A DNA stretch of 64,000 bases from Synchiropus splendidus (lineage: Eukaryota; Chordata; Actinopteri; Syngnathiformes; Callionymidae): the NCBI RefSeq assembly GCF_027744825.2, contig NC_071335.1, positions 18,133,501 through 18,197,500 on the forward strand. The letters run 5' to 3'. The position numbers and the translations under genes were made by a program. Below, one piece after another: positions 40,501-53,690 of the stretch. How positions within the stretch are numbered: the stretch's first letter is position 1; the number at the start of each line of letters is the position of its first letter. The notes under the pieces were generated by a model. It searched no databases and had not been told where the DNA came from. It saw nothing but the letters and a program-made list of their open reading frames with translations.

Positions 40501-41433
40501 ATCTTAAACTATTTTTTTTCCCATTCCATCCGGAGATATAACTTCAACCGAAGCACTGCCTCTCAGTGAGTAGAGGTGATGTGTTATTGGCTGATCTCTT
40601 CTCTCAGTTTTTGTGCACGATGACTATTAAAAATCCTGAAAATTCAAAAGGAAAAAAGTTCAGATTTGCCCTTTTGCATTCATTCATTGAACTCTTGACC
40701 ACACAACAGGAGTTCTCTGCATTTGTAATATGACTATTTTCAATTCAATTTCGATTTGTTTCCCCCGCAGTTTAATAGGTCACTCGGGTTAATAGAAAAT
40801 ACTTTACTCATATTCAGGGTGACATAATTAATGTCTCAGTTCAGACAGTCAGGGGTTAATTCTTGTATTAATAAGTAATGCAACTGCTATTTAGAGGGTT
40901 GTAGTTGACACTTCAGGGTACAAACACTACAGTACAGGTGGGTTCAGCGATGTCTTTTTCCAGGAGTTGTTGATCATTTATTGTCTAAAATAACATGAGC
41001 GCCTATACAGATAGCTTCCCTCTCTGTTTTCTGCGATTCTCTGCAATATAGCTCAAAGGTGAGAAAAGAGCTTCACGCTGATGTAGTGTGACACTGCCCT
41101 CAAAACCTTCGCACCACAAAGATTTGAAGCCACAAGAAACAGTCCCTACGTTGCATCAAGAAATGGTAGGCGTTCTTCTACATTGTGAATATGGAAAAAT
41201 GAACATATATATACTTATTTAAAGATTGACAATTATTTTTTATAAAACCCAATCTCCATATTCATGGAACACCTCACCAAGTCACCAACTCCTCCATCTT
41301 AACTCGCAGTATCTTCCTAGTCCTGGGTGTCTCCCTCATGTCCAAATCATCTGGGCTATTAAACGTTGCCTTCACGCTGCAAAGATACAAGTGAAATGGA
41401 ACCCAAGTGTTTGTAGTTTTCTGGAAAGCAACT
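37526..41433. other. Intergenic
   Basis: Unique-looking sequence with poly-A/T runs (39449, 39897) and no supported exon or transposon. Confidence 0.55.
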
Positions 41434-42040
41434 AGACTCAAAGTGGACAGGTGAAGTTACAGGATGCGGAGATAAAGAAGGTGGGGGATTTGAAGTACTT
41501 AGGCTCAACTGAGAGAGTGAGAAAGAGGTGAAGAAGTGGGTGCAGGCAGGATGGAATCATTGGAGAAAAGTGTCAGGTGTGATGTTTGACAAAAGGGTGT
41601 CTGCAAGGATGAAAGGGAAAGTGTCCAAAACGGTGGTTGGGCCAGCAATGTTGTTGTTGTTTGGAAATAGTGGCACTGAGGAAGAGCTGGAGGTAGCAGA
41701 GATGAAGATGCTGAGCTTCTCTCTGGGAGTGAGCAGGATGGATAGGATCAGAGGGACAGCACATGTGCTCAGGTGTTTAGGAGACAAAGTCAGAGAGGCT
41801 AGATGGAGATGGTTTGGACATGTACAGAGGAGAGAGAGCCAGTACATTGGTAGGAAGATGTTGAGGTTGGAACTGCCAGGCAGAAGGTGGAGAGGAAGGC
41901 CAAAGAGGAGATTGATGGAGGTGGTGAAGGAGGACATGAGGTTTGTAGGTTTGAGAGAAGAGGAAGCAGAGGACAGGGTGAGATGGTCAGGAAGATGATC
42001 CGCTGTGCCAAACCCTAAAGAGAGAAGCCAAAAAGGAAAG
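41434..42040 (+). pseudogene. LINE reverse-transcriptase C-terminal fragment, second family
   Basis: Starts with degraded QDAEIKKVGDLKYLGST, then after frameshifts an open frame 41528-41998 reads VQAGWNHWRKVSGVMFDKRV, SARMKGKVSKTVVGPAMLL, LEVAEMKMLSFSLGVSRMDR, RGTAHV, RWRWFGHVQRRESQYIGRKM, LPGRRWRGRPKRRLMEVV and AEDRVRW. This is the post-RT connection region of a teleost LINE distinct from the 18.2-kb one. The tail ATCCGCTGTGCCAAACCCTA then AAGAGAGAAGCC marks the element's 3' end. No RT catalytic motif remains; non-functional. Confidence 0.85.
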
Positions 42041-45000
42041 AACAGTTAGACTCAAAACCATGTGCAATAAATACACCAACAGAGTCAGACAGAAAGAAAT
42101 ATCTGAAGCTACAAATGACACGGTTAAGTAAATGGAACCAATGCTGATGTTCTCTGCTGTTTGCTGGACAGTAAGGTAGCGTACATCCCATTAACCGTGT
42201 CGTAAGATGTGTGACTTTATTTTCTGTACATGACATTGAACATTTTTCCATTCAATTTACTGAGCAAATCTACTGTCCGAATTTCTGACAGTATTTCCAC
42301 AAGCATACAGCTATTTAGACAGGCGCAACAAAACCGACCTTTGAGTCAACTGAATAACCTCCATTATAAACCACTCACTCCAGGCCTGCCGTGTCCCATA
42401 TAATCCAAGACTGCAATTACCAGGCTGCTCCTCACGTAACCCACGCTTAACCCTGCTGCGTTCTGCAACCTCCACTTCCTGTCCTAAGTACTGGCGAAAA
42501 TTGTTCCCTCCCACGTAGTCCCAAGGACTACTTCATACACACAAGGTTTTATAAAGCATTTCTGGTCTGGTTTCAATTAAGCTCAGAGCACAAAAACAGC
42601 TTTGTTTCAAAAAAAAAAAAAAAAAGTATCACTCTAACTGCTTGTCTTGGCTTTGACCATCGAAACACCATTGGACTCTGGCACTGCTCTAAAGTTCCAT
42701 TCCTTCTCACAATAGAGCAGAATCTTTGGAAAGTCACTTGCGCAGAGTTTCCAGTCCATCTATCTTTATCCTCTACACACTCTCCGTTGGCAGCCACATC
42801 CGGCCATACCATCACATTCTCTGGCTTCAAATGTAAAATCCCTTTATCAGCCACCTATGTGGAAAACATTTGATCTGGACCTCACCTTTGAAGCTCACAT
42901 GAAACGTTCCATAGTCTCTGCCCGGTAAGCTAAGCTGCGGACGCACGCCATTGTCTTCCATGTCTGACTGCTGACAGCCGCTCATCACAAAGAGGTCTTC
43001 AAATAAGGAAATGCACTGGCAGGATCCTAGTGCGAGGATGGAAGTATGGGCTCTTTACTCAATTCAATCCATTAACCTCCACCATCTGCTTCATCCTGCC
43101 ACCAAAATATCCACATCTTTCTGCTGCTGCCTCCTGGCCGCCATCTCCTTCCTTATTTGCCAAGTGGTGCATCTACGGTGCGGCGTTCATTACGCTCTCA
43201 CGAGTTGTTTTAATCATTACAGGTTAATTAACTTCTCAGTTGTAGCCACGACTTATGGGAGAGTGAGCCGCGACGGCAGGGAGGCCCGGCAGAAAGACAC
43301 GTATAATTAAGTAGAGTGAAAATGAGCGCGCCAGAGAAATTAGCAAAAAAAAAAAAAGCTTTTGGACTTGAAAGGTTTTTAAGGATAAGTCGATTTGATA
43401 AAAAGAGAGGGGGGGGAAGAGAGAGGGAGAGAGAGAGAGAGAGGTGGCGGGATGAGATAAATAAGAGCTATGGAAAATAATAAAGCTTGAGTTGACAACA
43501 AACGGATCAACTCAAAGAGAGATAGACGGTCCTGGCGAGACTCGCAAAAGGGGGGAGATGGACGGAATGAAAGCGCAACAGAAAAGAAACTCCGAAAAAG
43601 AAAGTAAGTGCAGAGCCGGAGAGAAATAATGAGACTCCCTTACCTCCCACAAAGCCCTCCATGTCTGCAACCCCCACAATCCCTCCACCCCCCCGATTTG
43701 AATCTCCTTTCCCCTGCTTTCTCTGTGGCTCTTCCTTTCATGCTGTCACCCAGTAGCTCCCTGAATAGCCTTTTATTATTCAACAGCCTGGGCAGGTCGA
43801 AGGGTCACTGCATGGCCCACCACCCTGCCACCAGCTAACATCCAAACATACACACGCTCTCTCAAACAGGACTTTGCATGCATTTCCGTGCACTCACAAA
43901 AGGCAACTATTTGTGGACACAAACAGAGAACAGCAAGCGTGAGGCCGGCGACACACAGGTAGCCGTGATAATTTAAGTCAGAATGACAATGTGACAGAAC
44001 GTAATGCATTCTTTATAACATCTGTCCTCCCTTTGTTGGTCTCCTATATCTACCAAGGCTTCTGTGGAGCTGGGAGGTAACACCGTGGCATTTTTCAAGT
44101 GTGTTCTCATCTGTCAAACTCCTGGCTGTTGAGGTAGATGTGTTTGCGTGTGCCAGCAGGGAGACAGAGATAGTGCTAACATGGAGCTATCGGCTCTATC
44201 TTATCTGCTACACAGCCAGAAGCAAGGATAGGAGCTAATTGGAAACTGCCAGATGCACGGTAGACTGACGAAACAATGAACAGGAGACAAAAGTGGGGAC
44301 AGGTGGAAGGAATGTCAGTGGAAAGCGGCAAACGGTAACAGAGATGTGGAAATTGCAGCAAAAGCAGTATAAACAAGATAAAAAGAAAGTGAAGCTTTTC
44401 AGAAGAATCACAGCAATTGTGCTGGCTCCGTGTGGTCCGACACTTTTCTGTCAGCATTATGAAGAGAGGAGACTCTCAAAAAAAAAAAAAAAACATCTAT
44501 GATTGTGTATTTCACGTGGAGGTGTTGGTAGAAATGTTTGGCTTTAAGGAGTTCATTAAAATGGCTGTGCAACGTGGCATTCAAGGTTACAAACTAAGCA
44601 AATCTATTTACACTTAAATTTCCTTTCAGGCTCTATGTGGTTCTTGTTAGCACACCTTCACTCCATTACACTGTGTTTCCATCTTTCGCTCTCTGCTTTT
44701 GAAGAGACCATTGGGAGTCTGCTCCTCAACTAAATGTTCAAACATGCTTCACAAAAAAAAAAGGCTTTCCTTTCAGGTTGCATTTTATTAAGGACGGACT
44801 GGCTCCTCTAAGAAATAATTGCTTGTTTTGTGTGTGCAACCGATAAGAGACAGCGTGGGGGAAAACAGATTCTGTTTCCAGAGCCGAGCGATCAAGATAA
44901 ACATTCACTTACTGACTAATGGGGATTGACAGTGAAGGTACAGTAGGTGAATTGACATGTGTACAGTGGTTGTCAATGTATGACAGTCGGCTAATTTAGC

Positions 45001-46506
45001 GCAAACAAAGAAAATGGGCAAAAGCAGAATGGCTGAACTTCAATATATGTTTCAAAAGAGAGAGTCAAAACATTACGAAGCAAATACGTTATTGATCCAT
45101 GAAAGCCTATTCATGCTTAACGTTACGTATGGACTCACGTTTCCAGAAAGCGTACGGAACAAACTGAGCAGCATAACAGAAACCGTGGGGGGCAGTGTTG
45201 CTGTTACCGATACGTAGCTCTAACACAAAGAAATTTTCCACTGTCCATTCACGATATATTTAGCCGCCTCACCGACCACCTCACCTCCAACAATGCTGCC
45301 TCTGTTTCATCTTTTGTGCACAATGTATATTACCAATACTACTTCCACAGTCGCCATGCTTGTTTTGGACTTTGTGGTGGTCATAAAGTTTTGACTCCGG
45401 GCTGCTCACCCTGGTGGACAGCTATACCACCAACAAAGCATGGAAGTATGTGATTGGTAACTTGGGGCATAAATGGGCCTTTAAAGTGGCTCCTCTTTAG
45501 CGATACAGTTGAGAAAGGAGCTCAGTTGTTAGGGTGAGACTCGGAGTAGAATCGCTGCCCCCACATCTAGAGAGAAGCCAGTTGGGAGGCAAGGGGCAGT
45601 CACTGCTCACCGCTGGCTTGTATCATTAGTTGGAGTTAAATAGCAAGCATTAACAAGTAAGAATCCAATCGTGTTAAATAAAAAAAAGGTTCTCTTACTT
45701 ATTGCCAAGAGAATGAGGAATTAGATTGGCTGAAATTGCATGTAAAATGTCATACGTATGCACGTCCCCGCCATCAATCTTTCATTACTGCACATGGTTT
45801 TACAGATTGTGTCAATTCCCTACCTCTGGTTATCAAACCAGTCATCCATTGCAAGTTTTTCCTCCCGTCATCTCTCACTTCACTTCCTGAGCTGATGCCA
45901 ATTTTCTGTTTGGTTTCTGCTGCAGATCCCCAGCGTGACGGTAAAACACCACATTCATCGTTCTCCCACGACACACTCCTTTCCATGTGTACGGTGGATT
46001 TCTACACATTTAAAATAATATTGCAGCTCAAACGTCACCACAATAAATCGGAATGGACTTTGCCTACATTACGATTAAATCCTCCCCGATAGAATTCTTT
46101 TCGGAGGACTGAATCAGCCAACTTTTTAAGTAATGGGTGCTCATACATACACATACATAAACGGGAACCTGACCTAAATACAAACTGTACTCACACTCCA
46201 GTCTTCGCCGAAAAAATCAATCAGTTGTGTTTTCATTAAGCAGCGGTGAGAAATTGCGTGGCTATAGAAGAGGACAGGGCATTTTTAACCATCCACATCT
46301 GACAGGCCAAAGGCTTCGCCCCAAAAGCCTCCATCCTTCTATGCTCTCCCTTTATTTCCTCCTCTCGAGTCTTTCGATTCTCGTTGTTAACTCTGTAGTC
46401 CAAGTCCACTTGAACCACTATTTTCTTCACATCAGTCTCAGGTCAGCAAGCCATTTCTCTGCAGTCCATAAGCAGCAGATTTCCATATGTACATCCAACA
46501 CTTACA
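42041..46506. other. Intergenic
   Basis: No supported gene. Purine tract at 43405. The block 43130-43330 (GGCGTTCATTACGCTCTCAC, AGGTTAATTAACTTCTCAG) has little simple repeat and may be conserved noncoding DNA. A weak LINE-like snippet (FDLDLTFEAHMKR) lies at about 42870-42910. Confidence 0.5.
43405..43443. repeat. Purine (GA/G) tract
   Basis: A run of eight G flanked by GAGA repeats; candidate triplex or unusual-DNA site. Confidence 0.9.
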
Positions 46507-46612
46507 CAGTGATGGGCGTGTGAGTCTTCATGAAACTGTTCAAATGCAAACATGTTTGGCCAGTGTGTGCCATCTTCTGTGCTCTGAAAATGTGTCATGA
46601 AGCCCATCACTA
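46507..46612 (+). mobile_element. hAT-like MITE, short internally deleted copy
   Basis: Starts CAGTGATGGGCGTGTGAG with TTCATGAAACTG inside and ends TGTGTCATGAAGCCCATCAC-TA, the inverted counterpart. About 106 bp, shorter than the other copies. It abuts the next copy, sharing the bases TA. Confidence 0.7.
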
Positions 46613-46767
46613 GTGATGGGTAGTTCGGCTATCACGAAACAGTATTGCTGCTCTAGGTTTAGAAATGATGTGAGGTTTCATTGAATTACTTGTTAAAAAT
46701 CCAAGCATTTTACGGTCCCATGTGAAAATCTGGATACTGTTTCATGAAACCTCACCAACCCATCATA
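46611..46767 (+). mobile_element. hAT-like MITE, second tandem copy
   Basis: Starts TAGTGATGGGTAGTTCGG, has CACGAAACAGTATTG, and ends ACTGTTTCATGAAACCTCAC then CAACCCATC. Internal GAGGTTTCATTGAATT matches the copy in pcdh18 intron 2. Same orientation as its left neighbour. Confidence 0.78.
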
Positions 46768-46842
46768 ACCCGAACCCAGTGACAGAAGTGTTGTTATGGC
46801 TTTGGTCGCTTCTTCTCTTCTCAATGACAGTGTTCATACCAG

Positions 46843-47205
46843 GTCAGAATCAGAATCAGAATCAAATTTTTTTCCATGGTCAGTGAGGATCCCACCAACT
46901 AGGAACGTTCTTCGGAATAAAATAAAATAAAATAAAATAACAACAAGGCTGTTCACAAATTCAACAGTCTGACGGCCGAGGGGAAGAAGCCGTTCCTGTG
47001 ACGGGAGGTTCTGGTATGGATGGACCGTAGCCTCCTGCCAGAGGGAAGGGAACAAACAGTCCATGACCAGGGTGAGAGGGGTCGGCTCTGATCCGACCTG
47101 CACGTCTCTGGGTCCTGGAGACATACAGGTCCTGAAGAGGTGGCAGGTTGCGACCGATCACTTTCTCAGCAGAACGTAGGATGCGCTGAGATTCTGCCCG
47201 GATCA
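46843..47205 (-). mobile_element. LINE ORF2 end plus 3' UTR copy, antisense
   Basis: Same family as 22490-22886 on the other strand: plus-strand text starts with tandem CAGAATCAGAAT, then CATGGTCAGTGAGGATCCCA, AATTCAACAGTCTGACGGC, GAACAAACAGTCCATGACC and GAGACATACAGGTCCTGAAG. An AAAAT run (46916-46940) replaces part of the 3' UTR. Confidence 0.75.
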
Positions 47206-50200
47206 ACCAACATTACAAACCTTGAGTGATCAAGTGAACTGAAGAATCCACTCTGATCCAAAGCAGGTTTGCCATATCCTTTAATCACAGTACTCCATCT
47301 CCATCTCCTTAACCCACTCTTGTCCCGGGAGGTTGGTAAATGAGGAGCACTTAACCGTGTAACACTTAAGGAAAGGTCTGACCTCTGTGAGAAGTTCACC
47401 TAAAAAACACACAGCTATACAAGGCGCTAGATGGTGAACACAAAGATGGATTGTACTGATATCTGGACTTGAGAAAGAGCAGGTCGTGTAAAGGTCTGCA
47501 GCTCATGTTCGGTCTCCTAATCAATCCAGGTTGTCCAAAAACTTTGCTGGTGTAGAAACAATGTGGGCTTTGAGTCACACCGACCTGTCAAAGCCATATT
47601 CACTTTCCCTTTCTAACAACCTACGTCTATTAAAGACTGCTGTGTGCCAGCAAGTCTCCGGAGATGATTTGGCTCAAAGGCGTGTGTGTGCGTCTGGACT
47701 GAGTTACACTTTGAGCTCTGTGGTCGCTGCTTCTATTTGTTCCACTTTTTGACCCACAGCTACTGACAAGCTCAAATTTCCTCATTCAAACATTGTGAAA
47801 AGAGCACGCACTCAAACGCTGTGATTTCTCATTTGACTAATACATCTCATTTAAATCCCAACCCAAAATAAGAGTGGAGCAGCGAAACAAAACACATTTG
47901 GAGTGGGTTAATCCTCGTCATTATTTTGCCACGGCGAGCAGCGAAAGCGACGTCCCTGACTCTCCTCTCACAACGCTCAGTGGCATGTTGAAGACGAAAG
48001 AAAGGCCGTGGCTGTCATAAATATCGGGACGATGATGACCGCCTTCATTTGAAAAGCTTGGCCTGTCCTCATTACGGGCCTGACACACATGTTGTGTCGA
48101 AGAAATCACATCAAATGGCAACAATTCCGCTTGAACGTGTCACGTCTCAAAGCAGGACCCTTTTCCGAAAGCCTAATCTCCGGACCACAAATTAGCTGTC
48201 AGTCATCGACAGCAGACTGACGTGGTATCAGGGAGAAGGCAGTGCCCAACAAATCAACAACACGTCAATCATGCACACAAACATACGCTGCTACACAGGC
48301 GATGGCAAGAGATGCTCTCTCTCGCATACACACACAGTTGTAGCTGAGTGTCCTCCATGTGACGGCTCATTCTTCTCAACCATCATGCATGCTAACCATT
48401 ACCACCGAGCAAGAGTGAGGTGAAGCAGAGTTTTTTGGCTGCCCAGTTTTTTTTGGTCTGTTGTTTTTTTTGTCTGGAAAGTAACTCGGACACGAATAAA
48501 CATTTTGGCGGTGTCACAGATTAACATGAGGATCCCGTAAACTCCACCCTGCCATACTGTGCAAACTGTGGCACGGACTTCGTCGCTTGGTTTCCGTTGG
48601 GTAGAGTGAGCTATTTCTGCAACTCCTGGAAATCGGGAGATTGTGTGAACGCATTTGAATCGGTATATTTGGTTGAATTATATTACAAATCCAGTGCAGT
48701 TGTCTAAATTAAATGATTGTCTTTCTGACTGTTTTGGGGGAGTGTTGCATGCATAACTAGAAAAGCGAAATGCAGTTCCGGCTGAGAGTAGTTTCAAAAA
48801 AGTACAACTAAAACAAATTTCGGCACTGAATAATCCTAACACAATTGTGGAGAATGTGTGACTCGGGTGTACACATTGGAAACTTCAATAAGTGTGACTT
48901 AAGGAACATATTTTACGACACAAGTTGTCCTCATTCTGTATGAACTTTGCTTAAGCAAAAACAATTCATTTTCTTACTCCTAGCCAAAATTTTAGTGATG
49001 ACCCAAAACGTTTTTTCCCTTTGTTTAGCACACATTGCACATTTACTTATTTAGAATGGTTTTAATGTGACAGAAGACTTTAATGGTCAAACAATGCCGT
49101 CACTGATCACACGCTTCTTTGCGTCCTTTATGTTGTTATTGCTGTTCACCAATATATCCACCGGGGGAGCAGCCCACAGTGTTTGACAGTGAAAAAACTC
49201 TAAAACAAGAAGGAAAGTACAGCAACACTGCCCCCACAGTTCCTGGTGATGCTGCTCCGTTTGGTCAATAGCCATGATCTTTCTCAAAATCTCCGGCAAT
49301 ACGGACGAAATTAATGCAGAGGGCTCCATCCGTATCTGGATCCGTATGGAATATTGAGCATAAATGGGTCTTAAGGGTGAATCATGCAAAAGCCAGGACA
49401 GGCAAACGTCACAAAACATATGTCGTCCAAAGTTGCAAAATTGCAACAGGCAGCAATGCATCTTTCAAACAACCCAACGTGCCAATATAATGCTTCATGG
49501 AGTGACTACTTTACACAAGCAGATGGTGTACACCTGTAACTTCAATCCGAGCAACGCTTGAGGGTGTGTCTATATAAATGCTTTGGAGTAAATAGAGTTT
49601 GAAAACCGCCCATGGAGCAAAACGGAGAACAAGAGAGCGAATTTCATTTCATGACTCATATTCTCACTCTGAAAAAGATCGTGACAGTTCGCCAAGGCTG
49701 TCCACTAGAAGCACATACCGGGGCCGATTCATGGACGAAATACTGTGACAGAGACAAAAACAACAAACAAACAGACATTAAATGAAATAGTGGCAGACAT
49801 GATACAAGCCACAGGGAAAAATACAGTGTGAATAGTGGTGGATGCAATAGCAGTGATGTCCATGCTCCTGCTGTGAATGACTATGATGATGCCTCGACAT
49901 CATTGTGCCTCCAGAGATAAGGAAGAGTATCACTACTGGTCAGAAAAACATCAGTTATGGAATTCAAATATGCCTGCTGTCTGGTGATGTCATACAGTAA
50001 TATACAAATTTGACAAGTAAATTTAGTTTTGTTCCAAAATTTGAGATTTTTCTCTTGGCTTCATCTCAGACCGTCTGAAAATGGTCAGAGTTGACCTTTT
50101 GCAACCTTTTGAAATCGTGATCGCAAACCTGAATATTTCGTTGAAAAAAAAAACTCTGGTGCCCAAAGGGTTAAGTCTGCTTACAAAATCGTCTCCAAAC

Positions 50201-52648
50201 CATGAGTCGCGACTTGGATTCCAAATGAAGCAGCGATGGATTTGAATGTGATGTGAACTAATGATGGAAGCCAATTTTCGCAGGACGACATGGATGGGCT
50301 TGTTCATTCATATTTGGTCCTCAGAGCGCCTTTTGAAAGTGTCTCCGACTGAGTAGTGTCCCACAGCAACTGGGGATCATGAGGTCATCTGAAGTCAGTG
50401 TTCCTTGACACCTTTTAATGTTTGGTTGAATTAACCTGCAAACTGTTTTTGACATCCTTAAGGTGCTTTTGTTTTTTCACACATATGGTGAAACGCTGTC
50501 ATTATTGATATATTATAAGGGCGTTTGATGCATGGCAAGTCGGCCAGTTGTCTTTGTTTCCTGCAGGGAAGTCTTGAATGACTCCTGCCGACGGAGAGAG
50601 ACTTAAGTTTGCTGTGGCTGATTGGTTGTGAAAGCATTTGTACCTCTGTGTGCCATGTCTCGGTCTGACAAAGCTATCGCTGTCACTGCCATTTTGTCAT
50701 GGCGTCTGAGTGTGTGCTTAACAGTCAGCAAGGTATGAGTCCGCGATAGGGGAATGAGGTCAAGAGAAGAATGAGTAGCTGCTTAGGCAGTCACAACTGC
50801 AACTGTGTTGACACGCAACACCGCTATGCTAAGAGATGCATCAGTTTAATTGGCAGCACAGAAAGCTGTGGAGAAAACCTTGTTTTTGCTGTCCTTTGGT
50901 GAACGGAATGGAATAAAAGAGTAAATGCCGTGGTCAACCGCATCTGCGCGAGTTAAAATGACAATTTGCTCCGGCTTCGCAGGGAAAAGTTATGAATATT
51001 TTATACACCTTTTCCGCTGCACAAGTCAGTAAAGTCTGTAAAAAAGTAATAACAGGCTGTTCCTTTCATTGGCTTTGGTGTTGAGGGGCGAGCCGCGCAC
51101 TGCAGTAATGCACCCACTTACAAAGGTGACCAGACACATACTTTCTTTGCCTCTCAGTTCAGCCGTGGCCATAAATTTGTCGACCAACTGTTGACATCGC
51201 TTGCAATATGCTGCGCTCAGAGGGTGAGCGCGGCATGCTCCCAGAGCAAGAACAAGGTCCGCTCGCTCAGATAGTCACACGTGCACAATGGCTGCAAACA
51301 AGTCGTAAAGTAATAAAGCTCCATGGGCCGCTAATGAAAGTGAAAATATGGCGGGGGCAAGCGGGATGCGGAGATGAATAACAATCACGGCTCTGACGGG
51401 GGGTCCGGAGCTGCGTGTGTGTTTGTGTTGTCGGGGGGTGGAATGCATGAACTTCTGCCTCCAGCAGCAGTGAAAGCAAAGTCCCAATATCTCTGCGCTT
51501 CCCCCCCTCCTCCTCCAACCCAGACCTGAATCCACTAAATCGCTTCCAATTGAATGAATGACAATGAGCAGGCAGACGAGGCGACAGATGCTCGCGTGCC
51601 TTAACAACCGAACCAGCAGCATTGACGACGACATGCCGACAAACATTCCTCTTGACTCCAATCATTATAGCAGCTCATTTTCACTAAAGCTGGCCATGTG
51701 TCAGCATTGTGAAATGCATGTGGATCCCAACAACAGACTTCCAAGTCACGCTTTCACGTCACGGCCAGACATTTAAAATAGTTCAAGTAAGGACGAGAGA
51801 TTCGCCTGTGAAAACATTTGTTGCCTGTTATTTCAAAGACCAAGCGCCAGTGGTCAGTTAAATAATCCTTTATGAAAAAAAAACAAGTCTTTTGTGGCTA
51901 ATTCTAAAAGATGCAACATGTCTGCACCTGCTGCGGAAAATGAATATGTTTAACCCAATTACTGGTGTTTCTAAGCTTGAAAAAAGGCCACGTTTGTTCA
52001 TCTGGTTATGCAGCGTGGCTAATGTATTAAGCTCCCATCTGTGTCTTTTTTTTTTTTTTTAACTTAGATTAAACCCCCTCCATACATTAATTGTTTTATT
52101 CTTTGCAGTGTTTAAGACCCCCGCTTTCTCCCCCGTCTCCCTTTCTTGCGCTCTCCTCTTCCATAAACTCCGGAGCTGACTTTGTTCTCGAAATGTGATT
52201 AGCTTCTCAGGGACGCTGGGAGTAATTGCATTACTGCATTGTGAGCATTCGGAGCTATGGAAATGTCGGGCGCCCGTATCAAACCTGTTTAAACACCAGC
52301 GCGCTATGCAGTGAGGAGGTGAGAAAGAGCTGTGAATGCAAACATTATGCGAACACCAGTAGCGGGGATAAAGGTTTGCCGCCAAATGAATGGTGTCGCT
52401 TCTACGTTGTCCGTGCACGTTTGGAATATTTAATAAATCATTGTTTACAGGCAAATGCGCGGAAAGCTTTTGTTAATACGGCTACGTGTTGACACATCGA
52501 AGTTGGAACTTGGAACCATAGCTGGGTTATTTGCCACTTTGAGGCATATAAACAGTGTTTCAATTTAAAGAAAAGAAAGAGGAATAAACAAAACTGTTTG
52601 AGTTATGAAGCTCTCAATAAAAGAAACAAAAAATACATGATACCAGTG

Positions 52649-52724
<76 letters not shown>

Positions 52725-53044
52725 TTTTGGTTTTTTTTTTTTTCTAAATGAATTAATAAAAAAATATTTAAGTACAGAGAGGAAACAGTCAAATATTTGT
52801 TTGGGTTTCAGATAAGACCTCATGCTGATCTCTATTAAAAATAAAAAATAAATAAAAGTTTTCATGGACTAACTTTCGAAAACAGTCATTGGTGTAGATA
52901 CTGTTTGTAGTAGAATAGAAACCTAGTCTGAACTTGACACACACCAGGATCTGGTCCCAGAGATGGAATGTTTCTATTGTACCTTGTGAGGATTCGCTGT
53001 ATTGTAACACTATCTCACTATCTGGAACAAGGAAGATTTGTCCA
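47206..53044. other. Intergenic gene desert
   Basis: No supported exon. 47900-48230 is comparatively CpG-containing, repeat-poor and carries nested inverted repeats at 48195-48221; with 51030-51300 and 52200-52460 it is a candidate regulatory block. TA microsatellite at 52652. Confidence 0.5.
52652..52721. repeat. (TA)n microsatellite, about 70 bp
   Basis: Uninterrupted TA dinucleotides, followed by an A/T-rich tract. Confidence 0.98.
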
Positions 53045-53090
53045 CACAAGAGTGGCCAATATAAACAGTGTATTATTGGCCACTCTTGTG
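53045..53090. repeat. Perfect 17-bp inverted repeat
   Basis: CACAAGAGTGGCCAATA (53045-53061), 12-bp spacer, then its exact reverse complement (53074-53090). Could be a transposon end junction or a hairpin; 400 bp left of the SANT-like fragment. Confidence 0.95.
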
Positions 53091-53502
53091 TTGCTTTAAT
53101 CTATTAATAGACCTGCTTTTTATGTATGTAAAAGTTCAAGACAGTTATTTTCTTAAGGATTTAAGACAGACATGTCCAAAACCTGGGACATAAACCGCGT
53201 ACATCCTCTCAAGAATTACCTTATTCCGGCTTGTTCTATTCTTAAACTGCCACTGGCCAACGCTTTCTCAAGCACGTGAAAGTGTACTGTCACACTTGGG
53301 AAAACATGTTGTGTTGAAGATGAAAAATCGGATTCAACAGTGAGTGTCACCGCAAGCAGGATTGAAGGAGGTGTAGCGTGCTGATGGCATTGAGACGCAC
53401 GTGCACAAAGTCGGGAGGGCGGTCGCACATTAAACCTGGCTAAAAAACTGAAATGCAACAAGTGTGATAATATCAACTGGTCCATCTACATCAACAACAA
53501 CA

Positions 53503-53690
53503 TGGAAGCGAAGGGTCTATGATGGTCTGACGGGGAGGTGCGAATTTTACTGATCGTTTGGATGGAAAACGGAATCCTGGCGGAGTTGGACAAGACACAT
53601 AAGAAAGACGAAGTTTTCAGCGTGATCGCTGCGTGTAGTACAGGAGTAAATGTAGATGAAGAATCTGAGGGCCACGTCACATACGATAAA
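53503..53690 (+). pseudogene. SANT/Myb-like DNA-binding domain fragment (Harbinger-associated type)
   Basis: From ATG 53503 the frame reads MEAKGL-stop-WSDGEVRILLIVWMENG then ILAELDKTHKKDEVFSVIAA. This fits the Myb/SANT-like (MADF-like) domain W...EV..LL..W.....I...L..T.KN...F..IA seen in fish proteins derived from PIF/Harbinger elements. A TGA sits just before the first conserved Trp, and homology fades after GVNVDEESEG. No DDE nuclease nearby. Confidence 0.55.

Noticed and set aside
42870..43010. LINE-like peptide FDLDLTFEAHMKR
   Set aside because: Too short and followed by stops without further LINE motifs; mentioned only as a weak hint.
45736..46092. 118-residue plus-strand frame
   Set aside because: No domain, no flanking splice pattern, composition like the surrounding intergenic DNA.
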